The notes beneath the pieces are model-generated. The model saw only the letters and a program-made list of their open reading frames with translations, was not told where the DNA came from and searched no databases. A DNA stretch of 64,000 nucleotides, taken from Nonlabens marinus S1-08 (GTDB lineage Bacteria > Bacteroidota > Bacteroidia > Flavobacteriales > Flavobacteriaceae). The stretch is from positions 1,240,001 to 1,304,000 of the forward strand of contig NZ_AP014548.1 of assembly GCF_000831385.1 (NCBI RefSeq), written 5' to 3'. The position numbers and the translations under genes were made by a program. Positions 43,035-51,077 of this stretch are shown in pieces (within the stretch, counting starts at the first letter, position 1; every line of letters begins with the position of its first letter).

Positions 43035-43649
43035 TCAACTATCATCATTTAATTTTTTTAAGGTGTTTTCGAAGTAATTCGTAATTAAAAGTCCGTGGGG
43101 ATTGTTGGGAAAGTTTCGGTCCACCATAATCAGGTTTCCGGTGGAAACCAGTTCGTAGGTATCGATGATTGAGCCTCTATTTATTTCAAAAATGGTCGTG
43201 GTAGTGAAACTGTACGTGCCATTGCTTTCTGAAATTTTTGAATCAATACTCAATACTTTTTGAACGAGCGAATATTGTAGTAACCGATTATAGACACCAT
43301 CCGCTTTTTTCTGACGGTACAGATTGTCCACGGAACTATTACCCAACCAAAGCGCCTTTTCCAAATTCCGTTCATAATTGCTGGCATCGATATTATAGAA
43401 GTAATTGTGGAACAGATCTAAATGTGCCAAAGCTTCTACCCTGAAATTCTCTTTTTGGGTAACGAGCTTCAGCGGAATAATACTGCCATCGGTATTAATC
43501 GCAAATGCACTATTGAGTGCCTTTTGATTGGTGTTGAATACCATCCAAACTGAAAAGGTGCTGGACAATAAGGCACATAAAACGACTGCCAAAACGATAA
43601 ACCGATTTAATTTTAGGACGTTATAAATATTCTTGTAAGGTGTTTTCAT
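43035..43649 (-). CDS. traK: Conjugative transposon protein TraK (VirB8-like)
   Basis: 204 aa from ATG 43649. A longer frame to 43814 overlaps traJ and adds a Cys/Trp-rich tail not seen in the family. One N-terminal membrane helix (about 16-36) precedes a periplasmic domain with AHLDLFHNYFYNIDASNYERNLEKALWLG. The plan is that of the VirB8/TraK bitopic assembly factor of Bacteroidetes conjugation systems. Genes on both sides are tra homologues. Confidence 0.9.
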   Translation of the reverse strand: MKTPYKNIYNVLKLNRFIVLAVVLCALLSSTFSVWMVFNTNQKALNSAFAINTDGSIIPLKLVTQKENFRVEALAHLDLFHNYFYNIDASNYERNLEKALWLGNSSVDNLYRQKKADGVYNRLLQYSLVQKVLSIDSKISESNGTYSFTTTTIFEINRGSIIDTYELVSTGNLIMVDRNFPNNPHGLLITNYFENTLKKLNDDS

Positions 43650-43669
43650 AATTTTATTTTTAATCTGCC

Positions 43670-44512
43670 TTAAGCAGTAAACAGTCTGAGCGTAAAGGAC
43701 GTGGCACGTCTGTACAATTTGAATTTTAGGAAGACGATAAAGCCAACAGAACCCAATTGAACGACAGGTGCGAAGAATCCACTTCCAACATCGGTACCGA
43801 ATAAATTGGTCCAAAAGTTCGTATTGATTTCAGTATAAAGGGCATTGATAAACACATTGACCAGAAAGAAGGCTGGTACGAGCATATAAACGGCAGCGTA
43901 CAATTTAAAGAAGGTATAGGCGAGCGAACGGAATTTTTCAAATACTGCCAAACTAATGACCAACGGGAAGAACGCTTGCATTATTCCCAAAAGGAAAAAA
44001 CGCTCTGCCAAGAATAACGGATAGATGAACAAATCCAATATCCAGAGAAAAAGGCTAATGATAAATGCAAATATTTTGAATCCGTAAAGTGGTGTTACTA
44101 AAGCTTCATATAAGAGCGTCATAGCTGCTTGCGCAACTTCAATGATGCTAACGTCTTCTTCAATGGGAATGTCCTGCATTTGCAATGGAAGTAATGCAGG
44201 TGCGGTGCCCCTATATTGTCCCTCGATGGCTACCAATATCCCATCAAAGAATCCCAACACCTGCGTTGAAAATATGACCAAAAGGACAATGGCAAAATTC
44301 TTTGCCAGTTCACCCGGACTCAATCCCCAAGTGTAACCATCTTTGGCCGCAATCCCTTCATTGTACTTTTTAAGGATATTGACCAAGAAAAACAGGACAG
44401 CGAGCGTTTTCATTCCTGCAATGGTGTATTGCGAAAAGTCGCTGGCTTGTATGGTCTGGAACACCGTATCGATGTATTCCAATCCTATCCCTAAAATGAT
44501 GGTCGCGGTCAT
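43670..44512 (-). CDS. traJ: Conjugative transposon protein TraJ (VirB6-like)
   Basis: 280 aa with five to seven membrane helices distributed over the length (for example 33-48, 69-90, 140-165, 170-195, 210-230, 250-266). It has the TraJ signature DGYTWGLSPGELAKNFAIVLLV and the final loop FWTNLFGTDVGSGFFAPVVQLG. It forms the polytopic inner-membrane part of the mating pore. It is 2 bp from the TraI-like gene upstream. Confidence 0.88.
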   Translation of the reverse strand: MTATIILGIGLEYIDTVFQTIQASDFSQYTIAGMKTLAVLFFLVNILKKYNEGIAAKDGYTWGLSPGELAKNFAIVLLVIFSTQVLGFFDGILVAIEGQYRGTAPALLPLQMQDIPIEEDVSIIEVAQAAMTLLYEALVTPLYGFKIFAFIISLFLWILDLFIYPLFLAERFFLLGIMQAFFPLVISLAVFEKFRSLAYTFFKLYAAVYMLVPAFFLVNVFINALYTEINTNFWTNLFGTDVGSGFFAPVVQLGSVGFIVFLKFKLYRRATSFTLRLFTA

Positions 44513-44514
44513 CC

Positions 44515-45102
44515 TTAATATTCTGTTTCGCGGTTATTGACTTTATCTTGCATCTTTCTGAAAGAAATAATATCACGATAGCGTTTCGTTTTCGTAGTGA
44601 TGTTGGACACCATTTGTTTGGATTCCAGTTCCTTTGCCTTTAGGATTTCGGCACGTTCGGCATCACTCATTTTTAGGTAATCGCTTGAGAGGACTTCGTC
44701 TATAAAGTCCACTGTGTCCAATGAATTTTGGACAATGGTTTCAAATGAGGCCACAACCCTATCAATTTCCTCGGGTTTGATATAGGGCGAGTTGAGAATA
44801 TACTGAAGGTCATTCTGCATTACATTGATAAGGCGTTGATTGTTCTGTGCGATTTCCTCAACCGCTCTAAGCTGTTGGACAACGCTCGATACTTTTTCGA
44901 TGGCTTCTTTGGCATCCTTCAAGAATTTGACGGACTTAATCATTTCTGCCGTCTGTTTACCGGATTCCAATAGCTGTTTTACCAAACTGATAAAGTTGGT
45001 GTTGTCATAAACTGGCATTCCTTGAGCGGAAGCATCTTTCGGCATTAAAAGGGAAATCGCTAAGATTAGCCCGAATAACATTGTTTTGATTTTTGTCTTC
45101 AT
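44515..45102 (-). CDS. traI: TraI-like conjugal transfer protein (VirB5-type)
   Basis: 195 aa with a signal peptide ending DASAQG. The mature part is largely helical (KSVKFLKDAKEAIEKVSSVVQQL, then VIDEVLSSDYLKMSDAERAE-like helices), fitting the TraI protein that follows TraG in CTnDOT-type operons. It is periplasmic and thought to be a minor pilus or channel component. The position between traG and traJ matches this, although traH is missing. Confidence 0.75.
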   Translation of the reverse strand: MKTKIKTMLFGLILAISLLMPKDASAQGMPVYDNTNFISLVKQLLESGKQTAEMIKSVKFLKDAKEAIEKVSSVVQQLRAVEEIAQNNQRLINVMQNDLQYILNSPYIKPEEIDRVVASFETIVQNSLDTVDFIDEVLSSDYLKMSDAERAEILKAKELESKQMVSNITTKTKRYRDIISFRKMQDKVNNRETEY

Positions 45103-45106
45103 AATA

Positions 45107-47509
45107 TTATATTTTAGATGTGAATTGAATGATTGCTTTTTGCATATCCTGATGCTCGTTGTAGAGCTTTATTATTTCCTCATTTTCCTTACCGTCTGTG
45201 AGGTAAGCGGCATATACTTCCTTCGGAACTTCGAGACGGAAAATGTTGCTTTCCCTACCTATTTTGATGAACATCTCGGTGTACTTCCGTGGTCCGGAAA
45301 GGTTATTCTTAATAGATTTTAACTGGTTCAGGTCGTGGCTGGACAGATTGAGTCTTTTGACCAATTCGTCATAGCCTTTTTCGTTGTTGAGGCTATAAAT
45401 GACTTGGGTGTTTTCCAGAATACTTGCGGAAGTTGAATTATTCGGTAGTTGATTTATAGATTGCAGGATAATCCCAATCGCACCGTTCTGTTTTCGGATG
45501 GCTTGATAGTAGAACTCGACACTTTCCAAAACGTTTTCAAACTTCAACTGTTTTGCAAACTCATCGAAAAGGATGATGCCTTTTTCAGCTCGGTTCTTCC
45601 AAATCGTTCTTTGGATAGCTGACTTAATCAGCTTCAACATTACGGACAGAATTTCCTTGTTGTCCTTCACTTCGTCCAATTCAAAAACAATCAATCGTTT
45701 GTCCTCGATTTTATAGGTTTGGTCTTCGCTCACCTCAAACAGAAAGCTATATAGACCATCGCCGACATATTCGGACATTACGTGCAAGAAGCTCGTAACA
45801 TTGAAATAGTCGGGATGGATTTTAAGGGTGCTCAGAAGGTCTTTCTGATTCCTTTCTATAAAGCTGTAAAAGCCATCCAAAGAGTGGTTTTCTGAAGTGC
45901 TGTCATAATAATGGCGCAGTATCTTTTTAACGGAAACCGATTGTGCTTTGGTAACTTTCAAGTCCGATGCGAACAGCTCAAATAGGAAAACTGACAGGTC
46001 TTCCAAACGTTCGGGTGTGAGGTCATTTGCATTGCTGATATAAAATGGATTGATACCAAGATTTTTTCCGCTTTCATAGCGCAGCACCTTATATTTTTCA
46101 GGATAGAGTTTGGCAAACTTGGTGTAGGACCCGCCCAAGTCGATAATGACCAAGCGAACGCCACTTTCAAAATATTGGCGCAGAATGTTATTGGCCAAAA
46201 AGGATTTGCCTTCACCTGTTGGTGCAAAAATGGCAAAGTTCCGTGCTTTGATGCGTTTCTTGCGCTCGTCCCAGACATCCTTTAGAACGGGAATGTTGTG
46301 TTCGCGGTCATTAAAGATGATTCCGGTTGCATCGGACTTGTAATTGGTGTTATTGATGAATAGGCAAAGTGCGTGCTTTAAATCCGTTACATATAAATCG
46401 TTATTCGAGAAATTAGAAGAAAAACAGCAGTAGCTATTTAGGATATAGTTTTTTCGTTCCTCACCTCGTGGATAGTATGGGATAATGTCGAGTTCCTTAA
46501 ATTCTGTCTTTATCTTTGATGTTATTTTATCGAGTTCTTTGGCATCTTTAGACCAATACACAATGTTTAAATGCCCACGAATTATTCTGGCATTATCATC
46601 GGCATTGATTTGATCCAGGATGTGCTGAATCTTTCCAAGCACTACTTTGTTCTGCGAACCGAAATTTGAACTTTTGTTCAGTTCTTCAATTTTCTTATCC
46701 AGCAATTTGCGCCACTTTTGTTTGTCGTCGAGATAGAGAATCTGATTAACAATATGATTTTCATTAAGCGTAAGCCCAAAACCATCAATAAACCCTTGAT
46801 GAAACACAAAATCGTCAGAAGTGAATTTCTCATTGGTCTTGCTACTCTGTACACTTTCGCCAAAGCACAGTTCGCTATTGATGGCCAGGGCATCAAAATG
46901 GTTTTCGCCAATATTGACGCTTTTCTTTTCTAATATGATGTCCGTGTCAAAACCTTCGTTGAAACCATTGAAATAGCCATTTGTAAGCTTTTGAATCTCT
47001 TCCGCTTTAAGCGAAACAAATTCCATCTTTCGGCTATTGTTGATGAAGGAAACAGAGTCACTAACTGAATTCACAAAGCTCTTAACGTTGTCATCCAGTT
47101 CTTGCACGATTCCCTTTGAAACCTTCCGGAACGGGTTGACATATTTTGAATTATTAAGTGCCTTGTTCTTGGTCAGTATGAAGAAGAGATAGCATTTATG
47201 TTCTATATGTCCACGTCCTTTAAAATGCTCGTGGGTTGCTTTTTCTAGAAAAGTTGTCTTAGGAAGCTGTTCTGAAGTATAGGATTTCTTGAGGTAGATA
47301 TCCTGTTTGTGAACCACCGTTCCCACAGGCAATGATTTCAGTGCCTGAAACCAAGCACCGTGCATATCCTCAAAATCCTTTTCAGATAAGGAATAGATTT
47401 CTGGCAAATTCCCTTCATAACACAAAACGACATTGCCATTATTGGCAAAGACGATATTGTCCTGAATATCTACAATGGGTTGATATTTAGAAAGGTTAAT
47501 CTTGTTCAT
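45107..47509 (-). CDS. traG: TraG family conjugative ATPase (VirB4-like)
   Basis: 800 aa from ATG 47509. A longer frame to 47557 lies within traF and is not favoured. VirB4/TraG features: an N-terminal mixed domain, Walker A FAPTGEGKSFL near residue 430, Walker B IILFDEFAKQL near 645, and the IGIILQSINQLPNN motif beyond it. It is the cytoplasmic ATPase energising pilus assembly and DNA transfer. The start overlaps the traF stop by about 14 nt. Confidence 0.93.
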   Translation of the reverse strand: MNKINLSKYQPIVDIQDNIVFANNGNVVLCYEGNLPEIYSLSEKDFEDMHGAWFQALKSLPVGTVVHKQDIYLKKSYTSEQLPKTTFLEKATHEHFKGRGHIEHKCYLFFILTKNKALNNSKYVNPFRKVSKGIVQELDDNVKSFVNSVSDSVSFINNSRKMEFVSLKAEEIQKLTNGYFNGFNEGFDTDIILEKKSVNIGENHFDALAINSELCFGESVQSSKTNEKFTSDDFVFHQGFIDGFGLTLNENHIVNQILYLDDKQKWRKLLDKKIEELNKSSNFGSQNKVVLGKIQHILDQINADDNARIIRGHLNIVYWSKDAKELDKITSKIKTEFKELDIIPYYPRGEERKNYILNSYCCFSSNFSNNDLYVTDLKHALCLFINNTNYKSDATGIIFNDREHNIPVLKDVWDERKKRIKARNFAIFAPTGEGKSFLANNILRQYFESGVRLVIIDLGGSYTKFAKLYPEKYKVLRYESGKNLGINPFYISNANDLTPERLEDLSVFLFELFASDLKVTKAQSVSVKKILRHYYDSTSENHSLDGFYSFIERNQKDLLSTLKIHPDYFNVTSFLHVMSEYVGDGLYSFLFEVSEDQTYKIEDKRLIVFELDEVKDNKEILSVMLKLIKSAIQRTIWKNRAEKGIILFDEFAKQLKFENVLESVEFYYQAIRKQNGAIGIILQSINQLPNNSTSASILENTQVIYSLNNEKGYDELVKRLNLSSHDLNQLKSIKNNLSGPRKYTEMFIKIGRESNIFRLEVPKEVYAAYLTDGKENEEIIKLYNEHQDMQKAIIQFTSKI

Positions 47510-47780
47510 AGTTGAAACCTGAATTTCTTTTGTTGCTGATAATTTTAGGGAATGCATTGGCAGTTTGAAATAGCTGTGGGTTATGGGTTATTCTCGTCAA
47601 TGCCACGTAAAGCCCAGCATTAAAAACCAGTACACCTATAATTATCCCGAAGCTGAAAGAGAAAATAATGACCAAAAGGGATGCGAGTATGGAAACCATC
47701 ATTAAGGCAAACAGGGAAATGGGCAAGCCAAAAATGACTGCCCTTTTCCTGATGTTTTTATAGACCTCGAACCGCTTCAT
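47496..47780 (-). CDS. traF: Conjugative transposon protein TraF (DUF4133, VirB3-like)
   Basis: 94 aa with two closely spaced membrane helices (about 14-33 and 36-56) and a short cytoplasmic C-terminus rich in Asn and Lys. The RFEVYKNIRKRAVIFGLPISLFALM start matches DUF4133. It assists anchoring of the VirB4-like TraG. It sits directly between traE and traG with no gap. Confidence 0.88.
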   Translation of the reverse strand: MKRFEVYKNIRKRAVIFGLPISLFALMMVSILASLLVIIFSFSFGIIIGVLVFNAGLYVALTRITHNPQLFQTANAFPKIISNKRNSGFNYEQD

Positions 47781-48068
47781 CTATACAACAATTCCTATGA
47801 GGTAAGTGAAGATGCCGACTACTGCGCCTGCAATCAAAACAAAGACGAGAACTCGGGTAATCCCTTTTTTAAGGTCAGCATTTTCGCCAAAGAAGTGTCC
47901 TGCATTAAAAAGGAAGCCTACCAAGAAGATGACACCTAACAAAATTGGAAATACGGTTCTTATAGTATCGCCCACATCGTTAACAGAATCTTCAATGCCA
48001 CCAATTTGAGCAAATAGCGAAGTGGATAATAGCGAAAGAATGGATGCTAAATAGAGTGATTTTTTCAT
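47781..48068 (-). CDS. traE: Conjugative transposon protein TraE (DUF4134, pilin-like)
   Basis: 95 aa. A signal sequence (1-20) precedes a mature part of two hydrophobic helices (about 37-57 and 70-93) around a short polar loop (FGENADLKKGITR), the VirB2-like pilin topology of DUF4134. It is the first gene of the minus-strand transfer operon. A spacer of about 190 bp with an 8-bp inverted repeat separates it from the divergent amidase gene. Confidence 0.9.
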   Translation of the reverse strand: MKKSLYLASILSLLSTSLFAQIGGIEDSVNDVGDTIRTVFPILLGVIFLVGFLFNAGHFFGENADLKKGITRVLVFVLIAGAVVGIFTYLIGIVV

Positions 48069-48118
48069 AACGTAACAGTTTAAATTTTTGTGTTGTTTTC
48101 GTTATGGGAAATTTACAT

Positions 48119-48151
48119 ATATTTGAATATAAATACTTGAAAATCAAATAT
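48119..48151. promoter_or_regulatory. Inverted repeat in the traE / amidase divergent region
   Basis: ATATTTGA (48119-48126) and TCAAATAT (48144-48151) form a perfect 8-bp inverted repeat with a 17-bp gap, between the divergent tra operon and amidase gene. It is a candidate operator for a transfer regulator; no convincing -33/-7 pair for traE was found. Confidence 0.35.
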
Positions 48152-48257
48152 TTGTGAATAAAATATTATTTGGTTTTGTTTGAATTCCGTTGCTATTATT
48201 TGGTATCAAATGCTATGGAATTTTCAAGTGAAGTTGTTGATAACCCGAAAATTGAAA

Positions 48258-48887
48258 ATGAAAAAAGTGCTCAAAAACGTCAGTTTTGTCTTTTTGCTTT
48301 TGAAAATGTGCATCGTTTTCGGACAGGAAACGAGTACTCAAAAACGAATTGTAATTGATGTTGGACACGGTGGAAAAGATTCGGGTGCAATCGGTATAAA
48401 TGGCATCCAAGAAAAGGATGTTGCGCTCAAGATTGCAAGTGCAATTTTAAAGCTAAATATTAAATTAGATAAGCCTTTGGACATTTATTTGACAAGGTAC
48501 ACCGATAACCTCATTTCTTTATCGGATAGAACGAAGTTGGCCAAAGTCCTTAAAGCTGATTTGTTTGTGTCCTTGCATTGCAATCATTCGGATAATCCAA
48601 ATGCGCGAGGGATTGAAGTTTATGTGGCAGGTGCAACATCCAAATATTCTAATGATGCCACTTGGCTTGCATTTCAGCTACAAGCTGCACTAAATAAAAA
48701 ATTGGGATATGAAAGTAGAGGTGTAAAGTTTGCCAACTTTCAAGTGCTTCGGGAAACTATTAATGATTGTCCCTCGCTTCTTTTGGAATTGGGATTTTTG
48801 AGTAATGAGGATGAAGGCAAGTATATTTCAGATTCCAATAACATCCAAAGTATCGCATTGACAGTTTTGCAATCCCTTCAAGATTAA
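48258..48887 (+). CDS. N-acetylmuramoyl-L-alanine amidase (Amidase_3)
   Basis: 209 aa from ATG 48258; a frame to 48180 has no signal character. The signal peptide ends CIVFGQ. The zinc amidase motifs are in order: VIDVGHGGKDSGA (first His and the following Glu region), the FVSLHCNHSDN histidine, and the C-terminal LLLELGFLSN glutamate. It cleaves the peptide from peptidoglycan in the periplasm. Next to the transfer operon it probably opens the wall for the mating channel, a known role for ICE-encoded peptidoglycan hydrolases. Confidence 0.9.
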   Translation: MKKVLKNVSFVFLLLKMCIVFGQETSTQKRIVIDVGHGGKDSGAIGINGIQEKDVALKIASAILKLNIKLDKPLDIYLTRYTDNLISLSDRTKLAKVLKADLFVSLHCNHSDNPNARGIEVYVAGATSKYSNDATWLAFQLQAALNKKLGYESRGVKFANFQVLRETINDCPSLLLELGFLSNEDEGKYISDSNNIQSIALTVLQSLQD

Positions 48888-48894
48888 TAGTATT

Positions 48895-48993
48895 ATGAAA
48901 GACATTTTTTTAGAATTGACAAAGAGCCTGAAAGCCATTGTAGTACAATTTATTTCTGAAGTGATTCTGTTGTATAAATCGTTCAGAAGTTAA
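48895..48993 (+). CDS. Short amphipathic peptide ORF (32 aa)
   Basis: ATG 48895 to TAA 48993, 7 bp after the amidase stop. It reads MKDIFLELTKSLKAIVVQFI, then SEVILLYKSFRS, a single amphipathic or membrane-associating helix with a basic end. The closeness to the amidase gene suggests cotranscription; otherwise no family is recognised and it may be spurious. Confidence 0.4.
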   Translation: MKDIFLELTKSLKAIVVQFISEVILLYKSFRS

Positions 48994-49018
48994 ATCATTA
49001 AAGCATAGCATCAGCGGT

Positions 49019-49037
49019 TATAGTTGATACAACTATA
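49019..49037. promoter_or_regulatory. Perfect 19-bp palindrome upstream of arsR
   Basis: TATAGTTG (49019-49026) and CAACTATA (49030-49037) flank ATA, a perfect 8-bp dyad. It lies 28 bp upstream of the ArsR-type operator. It lacks the GC stem and T run of a terminator, so a protein-binding site is more likely; which regulator binds is unknown. Confidence 0.45.
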
Positions 49038-49064
49038 CTTAGAACTATGATAAAACAATATTTA

Positions 49065-49106
49065 TATTTAAGTATTTGCTTAAATACGTAATTAATTATA
49101 CCTTTG
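49065..49106 (+). promoter_or_regulatory. arsR promoter with ArsR-type operator
   Basis: A perfect 8-bp inverted repeat TATTTAAG (49065-49072) / CTTAAATA (49079-49086) with a 6-bp gap has the AT-rich form typical of ArsR/SmtB operators. The gap ends in TTG (49076-49078), and TACCTTTG at 49099-49106 is the -7 box at 20-bp spacing. Repressor binding would block the promoter, so the arsR-merTP operon is probably metal-derepressed. Confidence 0.7.
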
Positions 49107-49124
49107 TTCGTCTAAATAGTTATT

Positions 49125-49496
49125 ATGAAAATGGAAATTTCTTGTACGAGAGCTGAAGCTGACCATAAGCAGTTGCTAAACTGCAAAACTGTCATTGATG
49201 GTATGACCAATGATTTTAGTAAAATAACAAAACTACTGTCCATTTCAGGTAATGAGGTACGTTTAAAAATTCTATTCCTCTTAAATATGGAAAAAGAACT
49301 GTGCCCTTGTGATTTATCCGACATTTTAGGTATGAGTGTTCCCGCGGTTTCACAGCATATACGAAAAATGAAAGATGCAGATATTATAAGCTCAAGGCGA
49401 GAAGGGCAAACCTTATACTATTCATTGAACGAAGATGAGACGGATATTCTGGATAGTATTTTTAAGTCAATTAAATTAAAAAGAAAAACAGCATAA
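49125..49496 (+). CDS. ArsR/SmtB family metal-responsive repressor
   Basis: 123 aa. The winged-helix core matches ArsR: GNEVRLKILFLL, then KELCPCDLSDILGMSVPAVSQHIRKM. Cys60 and Cys62 are the CxC of the alpha3 metal site, with Cys7 and Cys20 in the N-terminal extension as further candidate ligands (as in CadC). It is the first gene of the mer-like operon and its own probable target lies at 49065. Thiophilic metal sensing (Hg, Cd, Pb or As) is inferred from the cysteines; no MerR is nearby. Confidence 0.9.
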   Translation: MKMEISCTRAEADHKQLLNCKTVIDGMTNDFSKITKLLSISGNEVRLKILFLLNMEKELCPCDLSDILGMSVPAVSQHIRKMKDADIISSRREGQTLYYSLNEDETDILDSIFKSIKLKRKTA

Positions 49497-49506
49497 ATTT
49501 TTAATA

Positions 49507-50112
49507 ATGAGTACCGTAAAAACATCGAAAAATGCAGCTTATACAGGTTTGTTTGCTGCTGTAGCTGCATCATCTTGTTGCATACCACCAGTTATTGCAT
49601 TAATAGCTGGCGTTGGGGGAAGTGCATCCGCTTTATCTTGGATGGACCCCTTTAGACCCTATTTAATTGGTATAGCTGTCATAGCAATTGGTTATGCGTG
49701 GTATGATTATCTAAAACCGAAAAAAGCAGAGGATTGTTGTGAAGTAGATGCAAAGCCAAAGTGGTTTCAAACTAAAGGTTTTTTAATTGGTATTACGCTA
49801 TTTGCGGCTATATCCATAAGTTTTCCATATTACGCTCACACTTTTTATCCGGATAACAAGAAAGAAGTGGTTATAGTCAATCAATCCAATATCCATACGG
49901 TAAATTTTGATATCAAAGGGATGACTTGTGCAGGTTGTGAAGAGCACGTCAACCACGAAGTAAACAAGCTCGACGGAATTGTTGCCTCAAAAGTTTCCTA
50001 CGAAAATGGGAATGCCATCATTGAATTTGACCAAACCAAAACGAATGAAACGGAAATCGAGAACGCAATTAACTCAACAGGCTATAAGGTAACCGACAAA
50101 AAGGAAAACTAA
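49507..50112 (+). CDS. merTP: Mercuric transport fusion protein MerTP (copy 1)
   Basis: 201 aa. The MerT part has three membrane helices with Cys24-Cys25 in helix 1 (SSCCIPP) and Cys77-Cys78 in the cytoplasmic loop (EDCCE). After helix 3 an HMA (MerP-like) domain carries GMTCAGC with Cys141 and Cys144. In known MerTP fusions these four Cys pairs pass Hg(II) from periplasm to cytosol. It starts 10 bp after arsR and its stop overlaps the next start codon. No mercuric reductase follows, so the fate of the imported metal is unclear. Confidence 0.9.
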   Translation: MSTVKTSKNAAYTGLFAAVAASSCCIPPVIALIAGVGGSASALSWMDPFRPYLIGIAVIAIGYAWYDYLKPKKAEDCCEVDAKPKWFQTKGFLIGITLFAAISISFPYYAHTFYPDNKKEVVIVNQSNIHTVNFDIKGMTCAGCEEHVNHEVNKLDGIVASKVSYENGNAIIEFDQTKTNETEIENAINSTGYKVTDKKEN

Positions 50113-50318
50113 TGGAAACTATATTAAAATCTGAAATTACCTGCCCCAACTGCGGAAATAAGAAAGTAGAAAATATGCCAACAAACGCCTGTCAATTCTT
50201 TTACAAGTGTGAGAACTGTAAAACGGTTCTAAAACCAAACGAAGGGGATTGTTGCGTTTATTGCTCTTATGGATCTGTACCTTGTCCACCGATACAGGAA
50301 AATAAAAGTTGTTGTTAA
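50112..50318 (+). CDS. GDCCVxC-domain small protein
   Basis: 68 aa, overlapping the MerTP stop by one base. The family motif GDCCVYCSYGSVPCPPIQ is complete; two CxxC sets (CPNCGNKK and YKCENCK) plus the motif cysteines and a C-terminal SCC make about 11 cysteines in all. It is probably a zinc-ribbon or metal-relay protein acting with MerTP. The family is described as a putative transporter component in mer-like loci of many bacteria. It has no membrane helix in this copy. Confidence 0.88.
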   Translation: METILKSEITCPNCGNKKVENMPTNACQFFYKCENCKTVLKPNEGDCCVYCSYGSVPCPPIQENKSCC

Positions 50319-50348
50319 TAAAAGTGTGATAATTTAACCCTTTTGAAA

Positions 50349-50735
50349 ATGAAAACAGAACCACATAAATTACCATCTGACTTGATTTCAGATATAAAAA
50401 CCAGACTAAAAACATTAAGCGGTCAGATAAATGGAATCGTAAAAATGCTTGATGAAGGAAAAGACCCTGAACAAGTTAATATTCAATTTAAATCCATAGA
50501 TAAAGGAATTCAAAAGGCACAGTACTTACTGTTGGATGAAGTGTATCGTAAGGCACTCGCCATTGGAATCGTAAAGGCAGTTGACTCTTGTCCTGGAAAT
50601 TGTGGCAATGAAGATAAAATTGAATATTTAAAACGTGAATTTCCTAACTTGGAATTGTCTGACTTGACAGATAAACTGAAAGAAATCCAAACTATAGAAA
50701 ACAGGTTAAAAGACTACAACGAAAAAAAAGATTAA
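50349..50735 (+). CDS. CsoR-family metal-sensing repressor
   Basis: 128 aa from ATG 50349, with an in-frame TTG 6 nt upstream. It follows the CsoR/FrmR/RcnR four-helix plan: IKTRLKTLSGQINGIVKMLDEGKDP (helix 1 to 2), a middle helix FKSIDKGIQKAQYLLLDEVYRKAL, and the SCPGNCGNEDKIEYLKREF region with two cysteines. The usual Cys at helix 2 (CP of CsoR) is replaced, so metal specificity is uncertain. It lies between the first MerTP cassette and the second one and probably binds the site at 50744. Confidence 0.8.
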   Translation: MKTEPHKLPSDLISDIKTRLKTLSGQINGIVKMLDEGKDPEQVNIQFKSIDKGIQKAQYLLLDEVYRKALAIGIVKAVDSCPGNCGNEDKIEYLKREFPNLELSDLTDKLKEIQTIENRLKDYNEKKD

Positions 50736-50743
50736 AAAAAATT

Positions 50744-50775
50744 AGGTTACCCCCTACCTGCCGTGCTCATCTTTG
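50744..50775 (+). promoter_or_regulatory. CsoR-type operator and -7 box before the second mer cassette
   Basis: AGGTTACCCCCTACCT (50744-50759) has the C-tract-centred form of CsoR/RcnR/FrmR operators (TACCCCCTA core). CATCTTTG at 50768-50775 is a one-mismatch TAnnTTTG box. It lies just after the CsoR gene and upstream of the thioredoxin-merTP2 genes, so these may be CsoR-controlled separately from the ArsR-controlled first part. Confidence 0.6.
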
Positions 50776-50805
50776 TTCCATTATTAATTTAAACTTCAAA
50801 ATAAG

Positions 50806-51075
50806 ATGAAACGACAAATTGAAATTTTTACGGCAGTATGCCCAGTATGCGAGCCCGTGGTACAATTGGTAAAAGAGACAGCTGGAAAAGACTGCGAAAT
50901 CACACTTCATAATCTATCCGAGCAATGCGAAAGTAAAATCTGTATTTCAAAAATGAAGGAATATGGAGTTAAAAGAGTTCCTGCAATTGCTGTTAACGGA
51001 AAACTATTAGACTGCTGTACAAACATCGAAATAACAAAAGATGATTTGACTAATGCAGGAATAGGAAGCTGTTAG
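50806..51075 (+). CDS. Thioredoxin-like (CPVC) small protein
   Basis: 89 aa, glutaredoxin/thioredoxin size. The active-site-like CPVC lies at 12-15 after the first strand (IEIFTAV), and a cis-Pro motif VPAIAVNG follows the central helix. Further cysteines at CCTNIE and the C-terminal GSC may bind metal. There is no signal peptide. In Bacteroidetes mer-like loci such proteins stand next to MerTP and may reduce or carry Hg-thiolates. It is 2 bp from merTP2. Confidence 0.83.
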   Translation: MKRQIEIFTAVCPVCEPVVQLVKETAGKDCEITLHNLSEQCESKICISKMKEYGVKRVPAIAVNGKLLDCCTNIEITKDDLTNAGIGSC

Positions 51076-51077
51076 GT

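Noticed and set aside
43650..43814. N-terminal extension of traK
   Set aside because: It overlaps traJ and encodes a Cys/Trp-rich sequence unlike TraK; the ATG at 43649 gives a normal membrane anchor.
49019..49037. Transcription terminator after the amidase operon
   Set aside because: The palindrome is AT-rich with a 3-bp centre and no following T run.
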